NCBI RefSeq assembly: GCF_016862075.1
Contig: NZ_BOMG01000062.1
Span: 1 to 64,000 of the forward strand
Direction of reading: 5' to 3'
Source: Actinoplanes couchii
GTDB lineage: Bacteria; Actinomycetota; Actinomycetes; Mycobacteriales; Micromonosporaceae
DNA length: 64,000 nt
Shown: positions 52,783-61,630 of the stretch, in pieces
Layout of the letters: each line of letters starts with the position of its first letter
How positions within the stretch are numbered: the stretch's first letter is position 1
The notes under the pieces: generated by a model
The model's database searches: none
What the model was told of the DNA's origin: nothing
What the model saw: the letters and a program-made list of their open reading frames with translations, nothing else
Made by a program: the position numbers and the translations under genes

Positions 52783-54169
52783 TTTGATCCTTGGCGGGTA
52801 CGGCGCGGTCGGCAGGGAGGCAGCTGCGGCCCTGGCCCCGCACACGACCGTCGTGGTGGCCGGCCGCAACCCGTCGAAAGCTCCGGAGGGGGTGGAGGCA
52901 CTCCGCGTCGACCTGACCGATTTTGCCCAGGTGGAGGCCGCACTCGACGGCGTGGACGCGGTCCTGATGTGCGCCGAGATCGACAACGCCCGGGTGGCGA
53001 GGGCCGCCCTCGAACGAGGCATCAACTATGCCGACGTCTCCGCGACCCCGTCAGTCCTCGCAGCCATCGCATCCCTCCGTCCCGGGACCAGGACCGAGAC
53101 CAACGCCAAGACCGAGAGCGCGAGCGGCGAAAGGAGAGGGAGGGCGTTCGCGGACTCGCGCGAAGGAGGCCCGGGAGAGATCGTCGCGGGCTTGGGCGAA
53201 GGAGGCTTGGGAGAGGTGGTTGCGGGCTCGCGCGAGGGAAACCGGGTGGAGCGCGAGGGAAACCGGGTGGGACACGAGGGAGGTCGGGCGGAGCGCGAGG
53301 GCGGCCGGGTGGGACACGAGGAAAACCGCGTGGGACACGAGGGCGGCCGGGTGGGACGCGAGGGAAACCGGGTGGGACACGAGGGCGGCCAGGTGGGACG
53401 CGAGGGAAACCGGGTGGGACACGAGGGCGGCCAGGTGGGACGCGAGGGCGGCCAGGTGGGAGTGGTTGCGGGAACGCGTGGTGGTGAAGGAGCGAGCGAC
53501 TCGGCGGTGGGTGGGGCGGCCTCGGGGTGGGATCGGGCGGGTGGCTCGGGGGCTACCGCGGTTCTCAGTGTTGGGATTGCTCCGGGGGTTACCAACCTGC
53601 TGGCTCGGTATGTCAGTGAGCGGGCTCCGGGGCAGCCGGTTCGGATCGGGGTGTTGCTCGGGTCCGGGGAGAAGCATGGGGCCGCGGCCGTCGGGTGGAC
53701 CGTGGATGGGCTGGGGCAGGAGCGTGGGTCGTGGGTGGCGGAGTTTCCGGTGCCGTACGGGCGGCGCACGGTTCATCGGTTTCCGTTCTCGGATCAGCAC
53801 ACCTTGAATCTGGCTGACGTTCGGACCGGGCTGGCTCTGGACTCGCGGGCGTCGACCGTACTGCTGGGGCTTGCCAATCGTCCTGGTCTTGCTTCCTTCC
53901 TGCGTCGGCCTGGGTTGCGGGCGTTCACCGAGAAGGTCTTCGGTGGGCTGCATCTGGGGAGTGACGGGTTTGCGGTGATGGCGGAGGCCGGGGGAGTTCG
54001 GGCCTCGTTCGCCGGGAATCGGCAGAGTCTTGCCACCGGGCTGTTCGCCGCGCACGTGATCCGCCGGGTATGCGGGATGCGGGCCGGCGTCGCCCACATC
54101 GAGGACCTGGTCGACCCGGCCGAATTCCTCACCGCCCTCGCCGCCGACGGATTCCGCCTGGAGATCTGA
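52769..54169 (+). CDS. Saccharopine dehydrogenase-like NAD(P)-binding protein with repeat insert
   Basis: 466 residues. N-terminal Rossmann motif LILGGYGAVGREAAAALA and NADP-type VVVAGRNPSKA; after residue 268 the conserved-type SVGIAPGVTNLLARYV of saccharopine dehydrogenase-like oxidoreductases. Between them (about residues 105-262) is low-complexity sequence, including eleven 7-residue repeats (155-231) coded by a 21-bp DNA minisatellite, all in frame. The insert sits at a surface loop between cofactor and catalytic domains, so the enzyme may still fold. Substrate unknown; controlled by the divergent TetR regulator. Confidence 0.8.
   Translation: MTTKTLILGGYGAVGREAAAALAPHTTVVVAGRNPSKAPEGVEALRVDLTDFAQVEAALDGVDAVLMCAEIDNARVARAALERGINYADVSATPSVLAAIASLRPGTRTETNAKTESASGERRGRAFADSREGGPGEIVAGLGEGGLGEVVAGSREGNRVEREGNRVGHEGGRAEREGGRVGHEENRVGHEGGRVGREGNRVGHEGGQVGREGNRVGHEGGQVGREGGQVGVVAGTRGGEGASDSAVGGAASGWDRAGGSGATAVLSVGIAPGVTNLLARYVSERAPGQPVRIGVLLGSGEKHGAAAVGWTVDGLGQERGSWVAEFPVPYGRRTVHRFPFSDQHTLNLADVRTGLALDSRASTVLLGLANRPGLASFLRRPGLRAFTEKVFGGLHLGSDGFAVMAEAGGVRASFAGNRQSLATGLFAAHVIRRVCGMRAGVAHIEDLVDPAEFLTALAADGFRLEI
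53231..53461. repeat. Eleven 21-bp repeats, in frame
   Basis: Eleven exact-length units with core CGCGAGGGAAACCGGGTGG encode REGNRVG/HEGGRVG heptapeptides (alternating R and H at position 1, N and G at position 4). No unit has an indel. Confidence 0.95.
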
Positions 54170-54360
54170 AGGCCCGAACCCGGACCCGAGCCAGAAAACC
54201 GAACCCGAAGCCGCTGCAAGGCGAGGGTAGAGAAGCCAGACAGGGCGAGGAAGGTGAGGGGCCGGGCAGGGCGAGGAGAGCAAGGGGCTGGGCAGGGCGA
54301 AAGGAGGGGAGAGGCCGGGCAGGGCAGGGCGAGGAGGGGAGAGGCCAGAACTCCGGAGGC

Positions 54361-54494
54361 GAGCGGAGAAGAAGCGAGCGGGGAAGAGGCGAGCGGAGAA
54401 GAAGCGAACGGGGAAGAGGCGAGCGGGGAAGAGGCGAGCGGAGAAGAAGCGAGCGGAGAAGAAGCGACTGGGGAAGAAGCGAGCGGAGAAGAGC
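54361..54494. repeat. 15-bp tandem repeats, intergenic
   Basis: Eight exact-length units (54361-54480) of gagcggagaagaagc with A/G variants plus a 14-bp last copy. The whole gap 54170-54536 is purine-rich and repeat-like and holds no convincing gene. It separates two convergent genes. Confidence 0.92.
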
Positions 54495-54536
54495 GACTGA
54501 GGAAGAAGCAGGAAGAGCGAGAGGGAAGCGATTGGA

Positions 54537-55400
54537 TCAGCGGGACAGGCCGAGCAAGGTGGCCAGCTGCCGCCACTCGGTGAGGGGCAGGGAGCGCGGG
54601 CTGCCGGAGTCGACGAGGACCTGGACCGCCACGTGGTCGGCGCCCGCGTCCAGGTGGGCGTCGATGCCGGCCCGAACCCGGTCGTCGGTGCCCCACACCA
54701 CCGCCGAGTCGAGGAAGCGGTCGGTGCCGTCGCCGGTCAGGTCGGACTCGTCCAAGCCGAAAGCAGCCAACTGCCGCGTGTAATTGGGCAACGAGAGGTA
54801 GGGCCGCAACGCCCGCCGCCCGCCCGCCCGGGCCCGCACCGGATCGTCCCCCAGGAAGACCTTCTGCTCGGGCGCCAGCAGCGGCCCGTCCCCGAGAATC
54901 CGCCGCGCGGTGGCGGTGTGCGCCGGCGGCATCAGATAGGGCAGCGCCCCCGCCGTCAACGCGGCAGCGGTCTCCAACGTCCGGGGCCCGAGTGCCGCGA
55001 TCAGCAGCTCCGACGCCGGCACCGCACCCAACGGCCCGGTCAAGAACTCCCGCAACCGGGACAACGGCCGGGTGTACGCCTGCCCCCGAGCCTCCGCGGT
55101 AGGCGCATGCCCGGACCCCACCCCCAGATAGAACCGCCCCGGAAACGCCCGCCGGATCCGCTCATGGGAAGCCGCCAGCCGGGCCCCGTCGCTGGTCCAG
55201 ATGTCGACGATGCTGGTGCCGACCACGATGTCCCGGGTGGCGGCCAGCACCGCCTCGACGATCCGCAGGTCGTCCCGGGGACTGCCGCCGATCCACACGG
55301 TGCCGAACCCGAGTTCTTCGACCTCCCGTGCGGCGTCCGCCACGTCGTCCGGCCAGATCTGCCACGGGGCCCACACGCCGTACCGTCCCAGGCTCTTCAT
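54537..55400 (-). CDS. LLM class F420-dependent oxidoreductase
   Basis: 287 residues, luciferase-like TIM barrel. N-terminal YGVWAPWQIWPDDVADAAREVEELGFGTVWIGGS, the VGTSIVDIW strand and the RFYLGVGSGHAP cofactor loop fit the actinobacterial F420-dependent LLM group (TIGR03620-like). The substrate is unknown. ATG 55400 overlaps the stop of the upstream membrane protein gene (ATGA), so they are one operon. Confidence 0.87.
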   Translation of the reverse strand: MKSLGRYGVWAPWQIWPDDVADAAREVEELGFGTVWIGGSPRDDLRIVEAVLAATRDIVVGTSIVDIWTSDGARLAASHERIRRAFPGRFYLGVGSGHAPTAEARGQAYTRPLSRLREFLTGPLGAVPASELLIAALGPRTLETAAALTAGALPYLMPPAHTATARRILGDGPLLAPEQKVFLGDDPVRARAGGRRALRPYLSLPNYTRQLAAFGLDESDLTGDGTDRFLDSAVVWGTDDRVRAGIDAHLDAGADHVAVQVLVDSGSPRSLPLTEWRQLATLLGLSR

Positions 55401-55819
55401 GGGGTCATCTTGCGACCCTCCGCGGCGGTCGGCAACAGCAGCAGGATCGACAGCAGCAACGGGATACTCAGCCCCACCATGTTGCCGACGGCGTGCGCGG
55501 TGGAGAAGACGTCCAGGTGCAGGGCGTGCCACAGCCAGTGCTCGACGTTGAAGATCAGCCACGCGCCGCCGGTGACCCGGAGCAGGGTGACAGTGGGCTG
55601 CCGGAAGGTCAGCACACTGAGTACGGCCAGCGCCAGGTAGAGCCCGCCGACGTCCCGGACCAGGTGCTCGTTGTACGGGCCGAGCAGGGACACCCAGTTC
55701 CATCCGGGCGCCGGGAAGTCCCGGTAGAACGACAGGGGCAGGACCGCCGCCCAGGTGCCGACGACGACGGCCTGCACCGCCAGCAGCAGGACACAGACGC
55801 GCTTTCCGAAAATGGTCAT
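55397..55819 (-). CDS. Four-helix membrane protein of unknown function
   Basis: 140 residues with four membrane segments (about 8-30, 52-70, 77-98, 108-130). No family named with confidence; similar to small DUF4345-like membrane proteins. ATG 55819 is preferred; a GTG at 55855 would add 12 residues. Translationally coupled to the oxidoreductase. Confidence 0.7.
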   Translation of the reverse strand: MTIFGKRVCVLLLAVQAVVVGTWAAVLPLSFYRDFPAPGWNWVSLLGPYNEHLVRDVGGLYLALAVLSVLTFRQPTVTLLRVTGGAWLIFNVEHWLWHALHLDVFSTAHAVGNMVGLSIPLLLSILLLLPTAAEGRKMTP

Positions 55820-55903
55820 GCTCACAGGACGATCGGGTGCCGCTGAAAGTGACACCGGTGGGTAGGTAGAGGATGAGGAAACACCAGATCATCGGGAGGA
55901 ACC

Positions 55904-56749
55904 ATGCAGATCCGTCGCATCGGTGACGTCCCGGTCGGCGCGATCGGTCTCGGCGGCATGCCGATGTCGATCGAGGGCCGGCCGGACGAGGGGCGGTCCG
56001 TCCGGGCCGTGCACGCCGCGCTGGACGCCGGGATCACCCTGATCGACACCGCGGACGCGTACCACGTCGGCGCGGCCGAGGTCGGGCACAACGAGACGCT
56101 GATCGCGCACGCGCTGGCCACCTACGGCGGCGACACGTCACGGGTGCTGGTCGCGACCAAGGGCGGCCACCTGCGCCCCGGCGACGGGAGCTGGTACGTC
56201 GACGGCCACCCGGACTACCTGAAGCGTGCGTGTGAGTCGTCGCTGAAGCGGCTCGGTGTCGACGCGATCGGCCTCTACCAGCATCACCGCCCGGATCCGG
56301 CGGTGCCGTACGCGGATTCGATCGGCGCGATCCGGGACCTCCTGGACGCCGGCAAGATCCGGATGGCGGGTATCTCGAACGCGAACCCGGAGCAGATCCG
56401 GCAGGCGCGGGAGATCCTCGGCGGGCGGCTCGTGTCGGTGCAGAACCAGTTCTCGCCGGCGTTCCGGTCCTCGGAGGTGGAGCTGAAGCTCTGCACCGAG
56501 CTGGGCATCGCCTTCCTGCCCTGGTCGCCGCTGGGTGGCATCAAGTCGGCGGGTTCGCTGGGTGGCGCGTTCGCCGAGGTGGGCGCGCGGCACGGGGTCA
56601 GCCCGCAGCGGGTGGCCCTGGCCTGGCACCTGGCCAAGTCGCCGGTGAGCATCCCGATCCCGGGCGCCAGCCGCCCGGAGACGATCACCGACTCGGCGGC
56701 CGCGACCGAACTCCAGCTGACCGCGGAGGACCTGGCAGTCCTTCCGTGA
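55904..56749 (+). CDS. Aldo/keto reductase
   Basis: 281 residues. Catalytic tetrad visible: D in TLIDTADAY, Y in the same motif, K in VLVATKGG, H in YQHHRPD. NADPH-binding end VSIPIPGASRPETI. Reduces aldehydes or ketones, substrate unknown. ATG has GGGAGGA upstream. A second aldo/keto reductase follows after a short repeat-filled gap. Confidence 0.9.
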   Translation: MQIRRIGDVPVGAIGLGGMPMSIEGRPDEGRSVRAVHAALDAGITLIDTADAYHVGAAEVGHNETLIAHALATYGGDTSRVLVATKGGHLRPGDGSWYVDGHPDYLKRACESSLKRLGVDAIGLYQHHRPDPAVPYADSIGAIRDLLDAGKIRMAGISNANPEQIRQAREILGGRLVSVQNQFSPAFRSSEVELKLCTELGIAFLPWSPLGGIKSAGSLGGAFAEVGARHGVSPQRVALAWHLAKSPVSIPIPGASRPETITDSAAATELQLTAEDLAVLP

Positions 56750-56750
56750 C

Positions 56751-56810
56751 GAAAGCCGTCCGTCCGCGGCGGAAGCCGTCCGTCCGGGACAGAAGCCGTC
56801 CTTCCGTAAG
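56751..56810. repeat. Three 20-bp repeats between aldo/keto reductase genes
   Basis: Units 56751-56770, 56771-56790 and 56791-56810 share gaagccgtcc; a partial copy (cttccgtgac) overlaps the stop of the upstream gene. Confidence 0.85.
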
Positions 56811-56830
56811 AGAACAGGCAAGGGAAAACC

Positions 56831-57820
56831 GTGGAATACCGACGTAGTGGCCGCAGCGGCCTGAAACTGCCCGTGGTCTCGCTCGGCCTGTGGCACAACT
56901 TCGGCGACGACAAGCCGGTCCAGACCCAGCGCGACATCCTGCGCCGCGCCTTCGAGCTGGGCATCACCCACTTCGACCTGGCCAACAACTACGGCCCGCC
57001 GTACGGGTCGGCGGAGGAGAACTTCGGCCGGATCCTGGCCACCGACTTCGCGGGCCGTCGCGACGAACTGGTCATCTCGACGAAGGCAGGCTACGACATG
57101 TGGCCCGGCCCGTACGGCAACGGTGGGTCCCGGAAGTATCTGACCGCCTCACTGGACCAGTCGCTGAAGCGGATGAACGTGGACTACGTCGACGTCTTCT
57201 ACTCGCACCGTGTCGACCCGGAGACGCCGCTCGAGGAGACGATGGGGGCCCTGGACGCGGCGGTACGCGCGGGCAAGGCCCTGTACGTCGGCATCTCGTC
57301 GTACTCGCCGGCGAAGACCGCGGAGGCCGCCGCGATCCTGCGGGATCTGGGCACCCCGCTGCTGATCCACCAGCCGTCCTACTCGATGCTGAACCGCTGG
57401 ATCGAGGACGGCCTGCTGGACGCCCTGGAGCAGGCCGGCGCGGGATGCATCGCGTTCTCGCCGCTGGCCCAGGGCATGCTCACCGACCGTTACCTCAAGG
57501 GTGTGCCGGCGGATTCCCGGGCGAGCGCCGACAAGTCGCTGAGCACGGATCTGCTCAGCGACGAGAACCTGGACAAGATCCGGGCTCTGAACGGCATCGC
57601 CGAGCGCCGCGGCCAGACCCTGGCCCAGCTGGCGATCGCCTGGGTGCTGCGGGACAAGCGGATGACGTCGACGGTTCTCGGCGCGAGCAGTGTCGCCCAG
57701 CTGGAGGCGAACGTCGCGGCCCTGGACAACACCACGTTCACCGACGACGAGTTGGCCGAGATCGACAGGTACGCCACCGAGTCGGGCATCAACCTGTGGG
57801 CGAACTCCAGCAATAACTGA
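56831..57820 (+). CDS. Aldo/keto reductase, YghZ (L-glyceraldehyde 3-phosphate reductase) type
   Basis: 329 residues, GTG start. FDLANNYGPPYGSAEENFGRIL with D and Y, K in VISTKAGYDMWPGPYG, H in FYSHRVDPETPLEETM. The motif set matches YghZ/GpR proteins, which detoxify methylglyoxal and L-glyceraldehyde 3-phosphate. C-terminal STVLGASSVAQLEANVAAL binds NADPH. Same strand as the previous reductase, 81 bp apart. Confidence 0.88.
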   Translation: MEYRRSGRSGLKLPVVSLGLWHNFGDDKPVQTQRDILRRAFELGITHFDLANNYGPPYGSAEENFGRILATDFAGRRDELVISTKAGYDMWPGPYGNGGSRKYLTASLDQSLKRMNVDYVDVFYSHRVDPETPLEETMGALDAAVRAGKALYVGISSYSPAKTAEAAAILRDLGTPLLIHQPSYSMLNRWIEDGLLDALEQAGAGCIAFSPLAQGMLTDRYLKGVPADSRASADKSLSTDLLSDENLDKIRALNGIAERRGQTLAQLAIAWVLRDKRMTSTVLGASSVAQLEANVAALDNTTFTDDELAEIDRYATESGINLWANSSNN

Positions 57821-57869
57821 CTCCCGCCCGTCGGCAGGCCTCTACCGTGAGGTGTCGACGGGGGTGACG

Positions 57870-58898
57870 ATGAACGATCCCGGCGGCATCGCGAAGCAGA
57901 ACCACACCCTGCGGGCGGTGCTGGACAGCCTGGACGCCGCGGTCGTCGGCTGTGACGACCGCGGCCGGGCGGTGCTGACCAATCGCAGCGCCCGGTTGCT
58001 GTTCGGGTTGTCCGACGACGCCGGGCCGGTGGAGCACTGGGACAAGCGGTTCAGCGGTTTCCGGTTCAGCGACGTCCGGGGCGACATGATCGCCGCCGCG
58101 GACATGCCGGTGCCGCGGCTGCTGCGCGGCGAACCGGTCCGCGACATGATCATCGTCGTGCACATCGACGAGACCGCCGACCGGACCTTCCGTGTGCACG
58201 GCACCCCGGTCACCGGCGACGACCAGCTGGCCGCCGTGATCGCCGTGCACGAGGTCACCCGGGAACGACGGGCCCAGACGCTCAAGGAGTGCGAGCAGGA
58301 GGTGTCGTTCCTGCTGGCCAAACCGGAACCGGCGGACGACGTCATCGCCGACACGATCGAGCTGATCGGCCGGCGGCTCGGCTGGGCGGCCGTCGACTTC
58401 TGGAGCCTGGACCAGGTCGGTGACGTCCTGCGCCGCAAGGGGTGCTGGGCCACCGACCGGAACACCCTGCCCTGCGAACTGCCGGACCTGCTGGAGCAGG
58501 GAGTCGGCATCCCGGGTATGGCCTGGGACCGGGGTGACCCGGTCTGGTGCACCGACCTCGACAGCGATCCGGACGCTCAGCGACAGGCCACGTCCTGGCT
58601 GCCGCTGCGGGCCGCGCTGGCGGTGCCGATCCCCAGCGGCGCGCTCGTGCTCGGTGTCCTGGTCTGCTACAGCGTCAACCACGAGACCCCGGACGACATG
58701 CGCACCGCGGTGATGACCGGGATCTCCGCGCACATCGGCGAGTTCCTGGAACGACGTCGCGCCGAACAGTTCGCGGCCGAGCTGGAGGCCACCCGCGACG
58801 AGTACATCGCCCTGGTCGGCCACGAGCTGCGGACCCCGCTGACCAGCATCCAGGCCAACGCCGACCTGCTGCGCGAGGAACCCGGCATGCCCGCCTAG
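57870..58898 (+). CDS. Sensor histidine kinase, N-terminal part (cut by in-frame TAG)
   Basis: 342 residues. PAS-like domain (about 10-130, LRAVLDSLDAAVVGCDDRGRAVLTN), GAF domain (about 140-300), then HisKA with the phospho-acceptor in LVGHELRTPLTSIQANADLL. Translation stops at TAG 58896-58898, in the middle of the HisKA four-helix region. The ATPase domain continues in the same frame 12 bp later. No membrane segment. As it stands it cannot autophosphorylate alone. Confidence 0.75.
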   Translation: MNDPGGIAKQNHTLRAVLDSLDAAVVGCDDRGRAVLTNRSARLLFGLSDDAGPVEHWDKRFSGFRFSDVRGDMIAAADMPVPRLLRGEPVRDMIIVVHIDETADRTFRVHGTPVTGDDQLAAVIAVHEVTRERRAQTLKECEQEVSFLLAKPEPADDVIADTIELIGRRLGWAAVDFWSLDQVGDVLRRKGCWATDRNTLPCELPDLLEQGVGIPGMAWDRGDPVWCTDLDSDPDAQRQATSWLPLRAALAVPIPSGALVLGVLVCYSVNHETPDDMRTAVMTGISAHIGEFLERRRAEQFAAELEATRDEYIALVGHELRTPLTSIQANADLLREEPGMPA

Positions 58899-58910
58899 GA
58901 CCGCCAGGCC

Positions 58911-59459
58911 ATGATCGACGTCATTCACCGCCGGGCCGGTGACCTGCACTCGCTGATCGTCAGGCTGCTCGACGTCGCCGGCGCCCGGTCCGGGCACATC
59001 CGCCTGCGGCGGCAGCGTTTCGACCTGGCCGCGGTGGCCCGGTCCGCCGTCGACAGCGCGGTGGACCGGCGCCCGCCGGTCACCGTGGACCTGAACACCC
59101 CGGCCGAGGTGATGATCGACGGCGATGCCGAGCGCGTGCGCGATGCCGTGGACGAGCTGCTGCGCAACGCGCTGACCTGGGCGCCGGACGACAGCGTCGT
59201 CGGTGTCACGGTGCACGCCGACCCGCACACCGCGGTGCTCGCGGTCAGCAACACCGGCGCCCGGGTGCCGGCCGAGGAGCATGCCCGGATCTTCGACCTG
59301 TTCTACCGCACGCCGGACACCCACCAGCAGGGCATCCCGGGCCACGGACTCGGCCTGACCCTGGCCCGGGCCATCGTCGAACAGCACGGCGGCGCGATCA
59401 CCGTCAGCGAGCCGGACGAGGCCGCCACCACGTTCACCGTCCGCCTGCCCGCCCGCTGA
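58911..59459 (+). CDS. Sensor histidine kinase, C-terminal part (HisKA end plus HATPase)
   Basis: 182 residues in the same frame as the preceding ORF: end of HisKA (VIHRRAGDLHSLIVRLLDVAG), then HATPase with ELLRNALTWAPDD, SNTGARVP and GHGLGLTLARAIV. ATG 58911 could restart translation, but more simply this is the other half of a gene disrupted by the TAG at 58896. Overlaps the convergent kinase gene by 26 bp. Confidence 0.7.
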   Translation: MIDVIHRRAGDLHSLIVRLLDVAGARSGHIRLRRQRFDLAAVARSAVDSAVDRRPPVTVDLNTPAEVMIDGDAERVRDAVDELLRNALTWAPDDSVVGVTVHADPHTAVLAVSNTGARVPAEEHARIFDLFYRTPDTHQQGIPGHGLGLTLARAIVEQHGGAITVSEPDEAATTFTVRLPAR

Positions 59460-60480
59460 CCCTCGTCTCGTACGCGGGCAGGCGCACCTCGAACCGGCAG
59501 CCCGGCCCACTGTTGCGCACCGCCACCCGCCCGCCGTGCGCTTCGACGAGCCCGCGCACGATCGCCAGCCCCAGCCCGCCGCCACCGGATCCGGCGGCCT
59601 CCGGGGTCCGGGCGCGTTCCCCGCGGAACGCCACGTCGAAGACCCGGCCCAGGTCGGTCTCCGGAATGCCGCCGCAGGTGTCGGACACCGCCAGCCACAC
59701 GTCACCCCGCTCGTGACCGGCGGCGATGTGCACGGTGCCGTCCTCGGGGGTGTACCGCACCGAGTTGATCAACAGGTTGCTGACGATCCGGGCGAGTTCC
59801 CGTTCCCCGGCCCGGACCAGCGGCCAGCCGGTGTCCGCGGCCACCAGCCGGATGCCCCGGCGGGCGGCCAGCGGGGCGACCCCGGCGAGCGCGTCCGACA
59901 CCACCTCGCTCAACGGCACCGTGGTCGGCGTCAGCCGCAGCGCCCCGGCGTTGATCCGGGACAGTTCGAACAGGTCGTCGACGAGCTGCGTCATCCGGTC
60001 GGTCTCCACCCGGATCCGCCTGTGGTACTCGCCGACGGTCGCCGGATCGTCGATGATCCGGTCCTCCAGCGCCTCGGCCATCGCCCGCAACCCGGCCAGC
60101 GGCGTCCGCAGATCGTGCGACACCCAGGCCACCAGCTCCCGGCGGCCGGCCTCCAGATGCCGTTCCCGCTCCCGGGCCGCCTGCGCCCACACCGCCGCCG
60201 CGGCCAGCCGCCGCCCGAAGACCGCGCCGACGGCCAGGCTGATCACCGCGGACGCGGTCACCGTGACCAGCACGACCCACAGATCGTGCGAGGACAGGAA
60301 CATCGCCCGGGCCACCGTCGCGACCCCGGCCACCACGGCCAGCACCGTGACGGTGAGCAGCACCAGCACGTGCACCAGGATCGACCGGCCGCGCAGCAGC
60401 CGCAGCGTCCCGGCCCCGGCCAGGCCGACCACGCCGCCGGCGGCCAGCGCGTACAGCCCGATCAGCAGGGTGTCGTTCAT
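59434..60480 (-). CDS. Sensor histidine kinase (two-helix, OmpR-type partner)
   Basis: 348 residues. Two or three N-terminal helices (about 5-27, 35-62, 70-92), HisKA WVSHDLRTPLAGLRAMAE, HATPase NLLINSVRYTPEDG, DTCGGIPE and GGGGLGLAIV. ATG overlaps the regulator stop. Lacks a sizeable external domain, so it probably senses through the membrane. Confidence 0.92.
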   Translation of the reverse strand: MNDTLLIGLYALAAGGVVGLAGAGTLRLLRGRSILVHVLVLLTVTVLAVVAGVATVARAMFLSSHDLWVVLVTVTASAVISLAVGAVFGRRLAAAAVWAQAARERERHLEAGRRELVAWVSHDLRTPLAGLRAMAEALEDRIIDDPATVGEYHRRIRVETDRMTQLVDDLFELSRINAGALRLTPTTVPLSEVVSDALAGVAPLAARRGIRLVAADTGWPLVRAGERELARIVSNLLINSVRYTPEDGTVHIAAGHERGDVWLAVSDTCGGIPETDLGRVFDVAFRGERARTPEAAGSGGGGLGLAIVRGLVEAHGGRVAVRNSGPGCRFEVRLPAYETRVSGRAGGR

Positions 60481-61160
60481 CGCGGGTCGTACCGGTAGCC
60501 GACACCCCAGACCGTGCGGATCCGGGCCGGCGCCGCCGGATCGGGCTCGATCTTCTCCCGCAGCCGGCGCACGTGCACGGTCACCGTCGACTGGTCACCG
60601 AACTGCCAGCCCCACACCTTGTCCAGCAGATCCGCCCGGGACCACACCCGCCCCGGATTACCGAGGAGAAAGGCCAGCAGATCGAATTCCCGTACGGTCA
60701 GCGGCAGTGGTGTCCCGTCCCGTTCGGCGATCCGGCGCGCCAGGTCCACCGACAACTCGGCGTCGGTGAGTGTGCCCGGCGCGGACGGGTGGACACTGCT
60801 GCGGCGCAGCACCGACCGGATCCGCAGCACCAGCTCCCGCGGCGAGAACGGTTTCGTCACGTAGTCGTCCGCGCCGACCTCCAGCCCCAGCACCCGGTCG
60901 GCCTCCTCACCGAGCGCGGTGAGCATGATGACCGGCAGATCCGGGAACCGCCCGCGCAACCGCCGGCACACCTCGAGCCCGTCGACACCGGGCATCATCA
61001 GATCCAGTACCACCAAATCCGGCACCCGCTCGGCGACCGCGGCCAGCCCGGCAGCCCCGTCGGCGGCCAGCCGGACCTCACAGCCGTCCTGCTCCAGATA
61101 GCGCCGCACCACGTCACTGACCGTCGGGTCGTCGTCGACCACCAGCACCCGATGTCCCAT
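60477..61160 (-). CDS. OmpR family response regulator
   Basis: 227 residues. Receiver: DDD (9-11), D in VVLDLMMPGVDG, K in YVTKPFSP; C-terminal winged helix ending VWGVGYRYDP. First gene of the pair with the kinase. TAGCGT 6 nt before the ATG suggests a leaderless transcript. The stretch 61161-61309 upstream holds this promoter and nothing else recognisable. Confidence 0.93.
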   Translation of the reverse strand: MGHRVLVVDDDPTVSDVVRRYLEQDGCEVRLAADGAAGLAAVAERVPDLVVLDLMMPGVDGLEVCRRLRGRFPDLPVIMLTALGEEADRVLGLEVGADDYVTKPFSPRELVLRIRSVLRRSSVHPSAPGTLTDAELSVDLARRIAERDGTPLPLTVREFDLLAFLLGNPGRVWSRADLLDKVWGWQFGDQSTVTVHVRRLREKIEPDPAAPARIRTVWGVGYRYDPR

Positions 61161-61166
61161 CCGGCC

Positions 61167-61172
61167 ACGCTA
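61167..61172 (-). promoter_or_regulatory. Probable -10 (TAGCGT), leaderless
   Basis: Minus strand TAGCGT, 6 nt before the ATG at 61160. Confidence 0.4.
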
Positions 61173-61309
61173 CCGAGCCCCGGCCCACCCGACCCCACCT
61201 GCACTCCTTGCGATTGTCTTACGGCCGCCCGCCCTCAGCGACACCCCAAGATCAAGATCCGATTGCTGTCGTACGACGGGAGCAGCGCAGCCCGGACTCT
61301 CCGCCCCGG

Positions 61310-61630
61310 CTATGGCGTGACCATCAGCGGTAGCGCCACGACGGCGAGAGCGGCGGCACTGATCACGGCGGCGGTGACCACGGTCCGGTAGCGGGCCGGG
61401 ACGAACCGGGCCAGCACCGCGCCGACGGCCAGAACCACCGCCATCCACAGCACGTCGTGCACGATCAGCACCCCGGCCAGGAACAGCAGCACCCCACCCA
61501 CCGCCACGTCCGGATCGGTCAGCGAGCCCACCACCGCGAACCCCATCACCAGCACTCCCGCGGCCACCAGCACCGCCCGCGCCCGAACCGCGCCTCCCGT
61601 GCCCGGATCTTCGTGCCGCTGTGATCTCAT
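61310..61630 (-). CDS. Small membrane protein of unknown function
   Basis: 106 residues with three or four hydrophobic segments (about 15-35, 40-57, 58-75, 85-103). ATG 61630 overlaps the stop of the molybdopterin oxidoreductase gene (ATGA), so it is co-translated with it and may be an accessory membrane subunit. No family recognised. Confidence 0.7.
   Translation of the reverse strand: MRSQRHEDPGTGGAVRARAVLVAAGVLVMGFAVVGSLTDPDVAVGGVLLFLAGVLIVHDVLWMAVVLAVGAVLARFVPARYRTVVTAAVISAAALAVVALPLMVTP

Noticed and set aside
54254..54583. Plus-strand ORF coding GEEASGE repeats
   Set aside because: It arises from the 15-bp intergenic array and runs into the end of the minus-strand F420-type oxidoreductase gene; no start signal.
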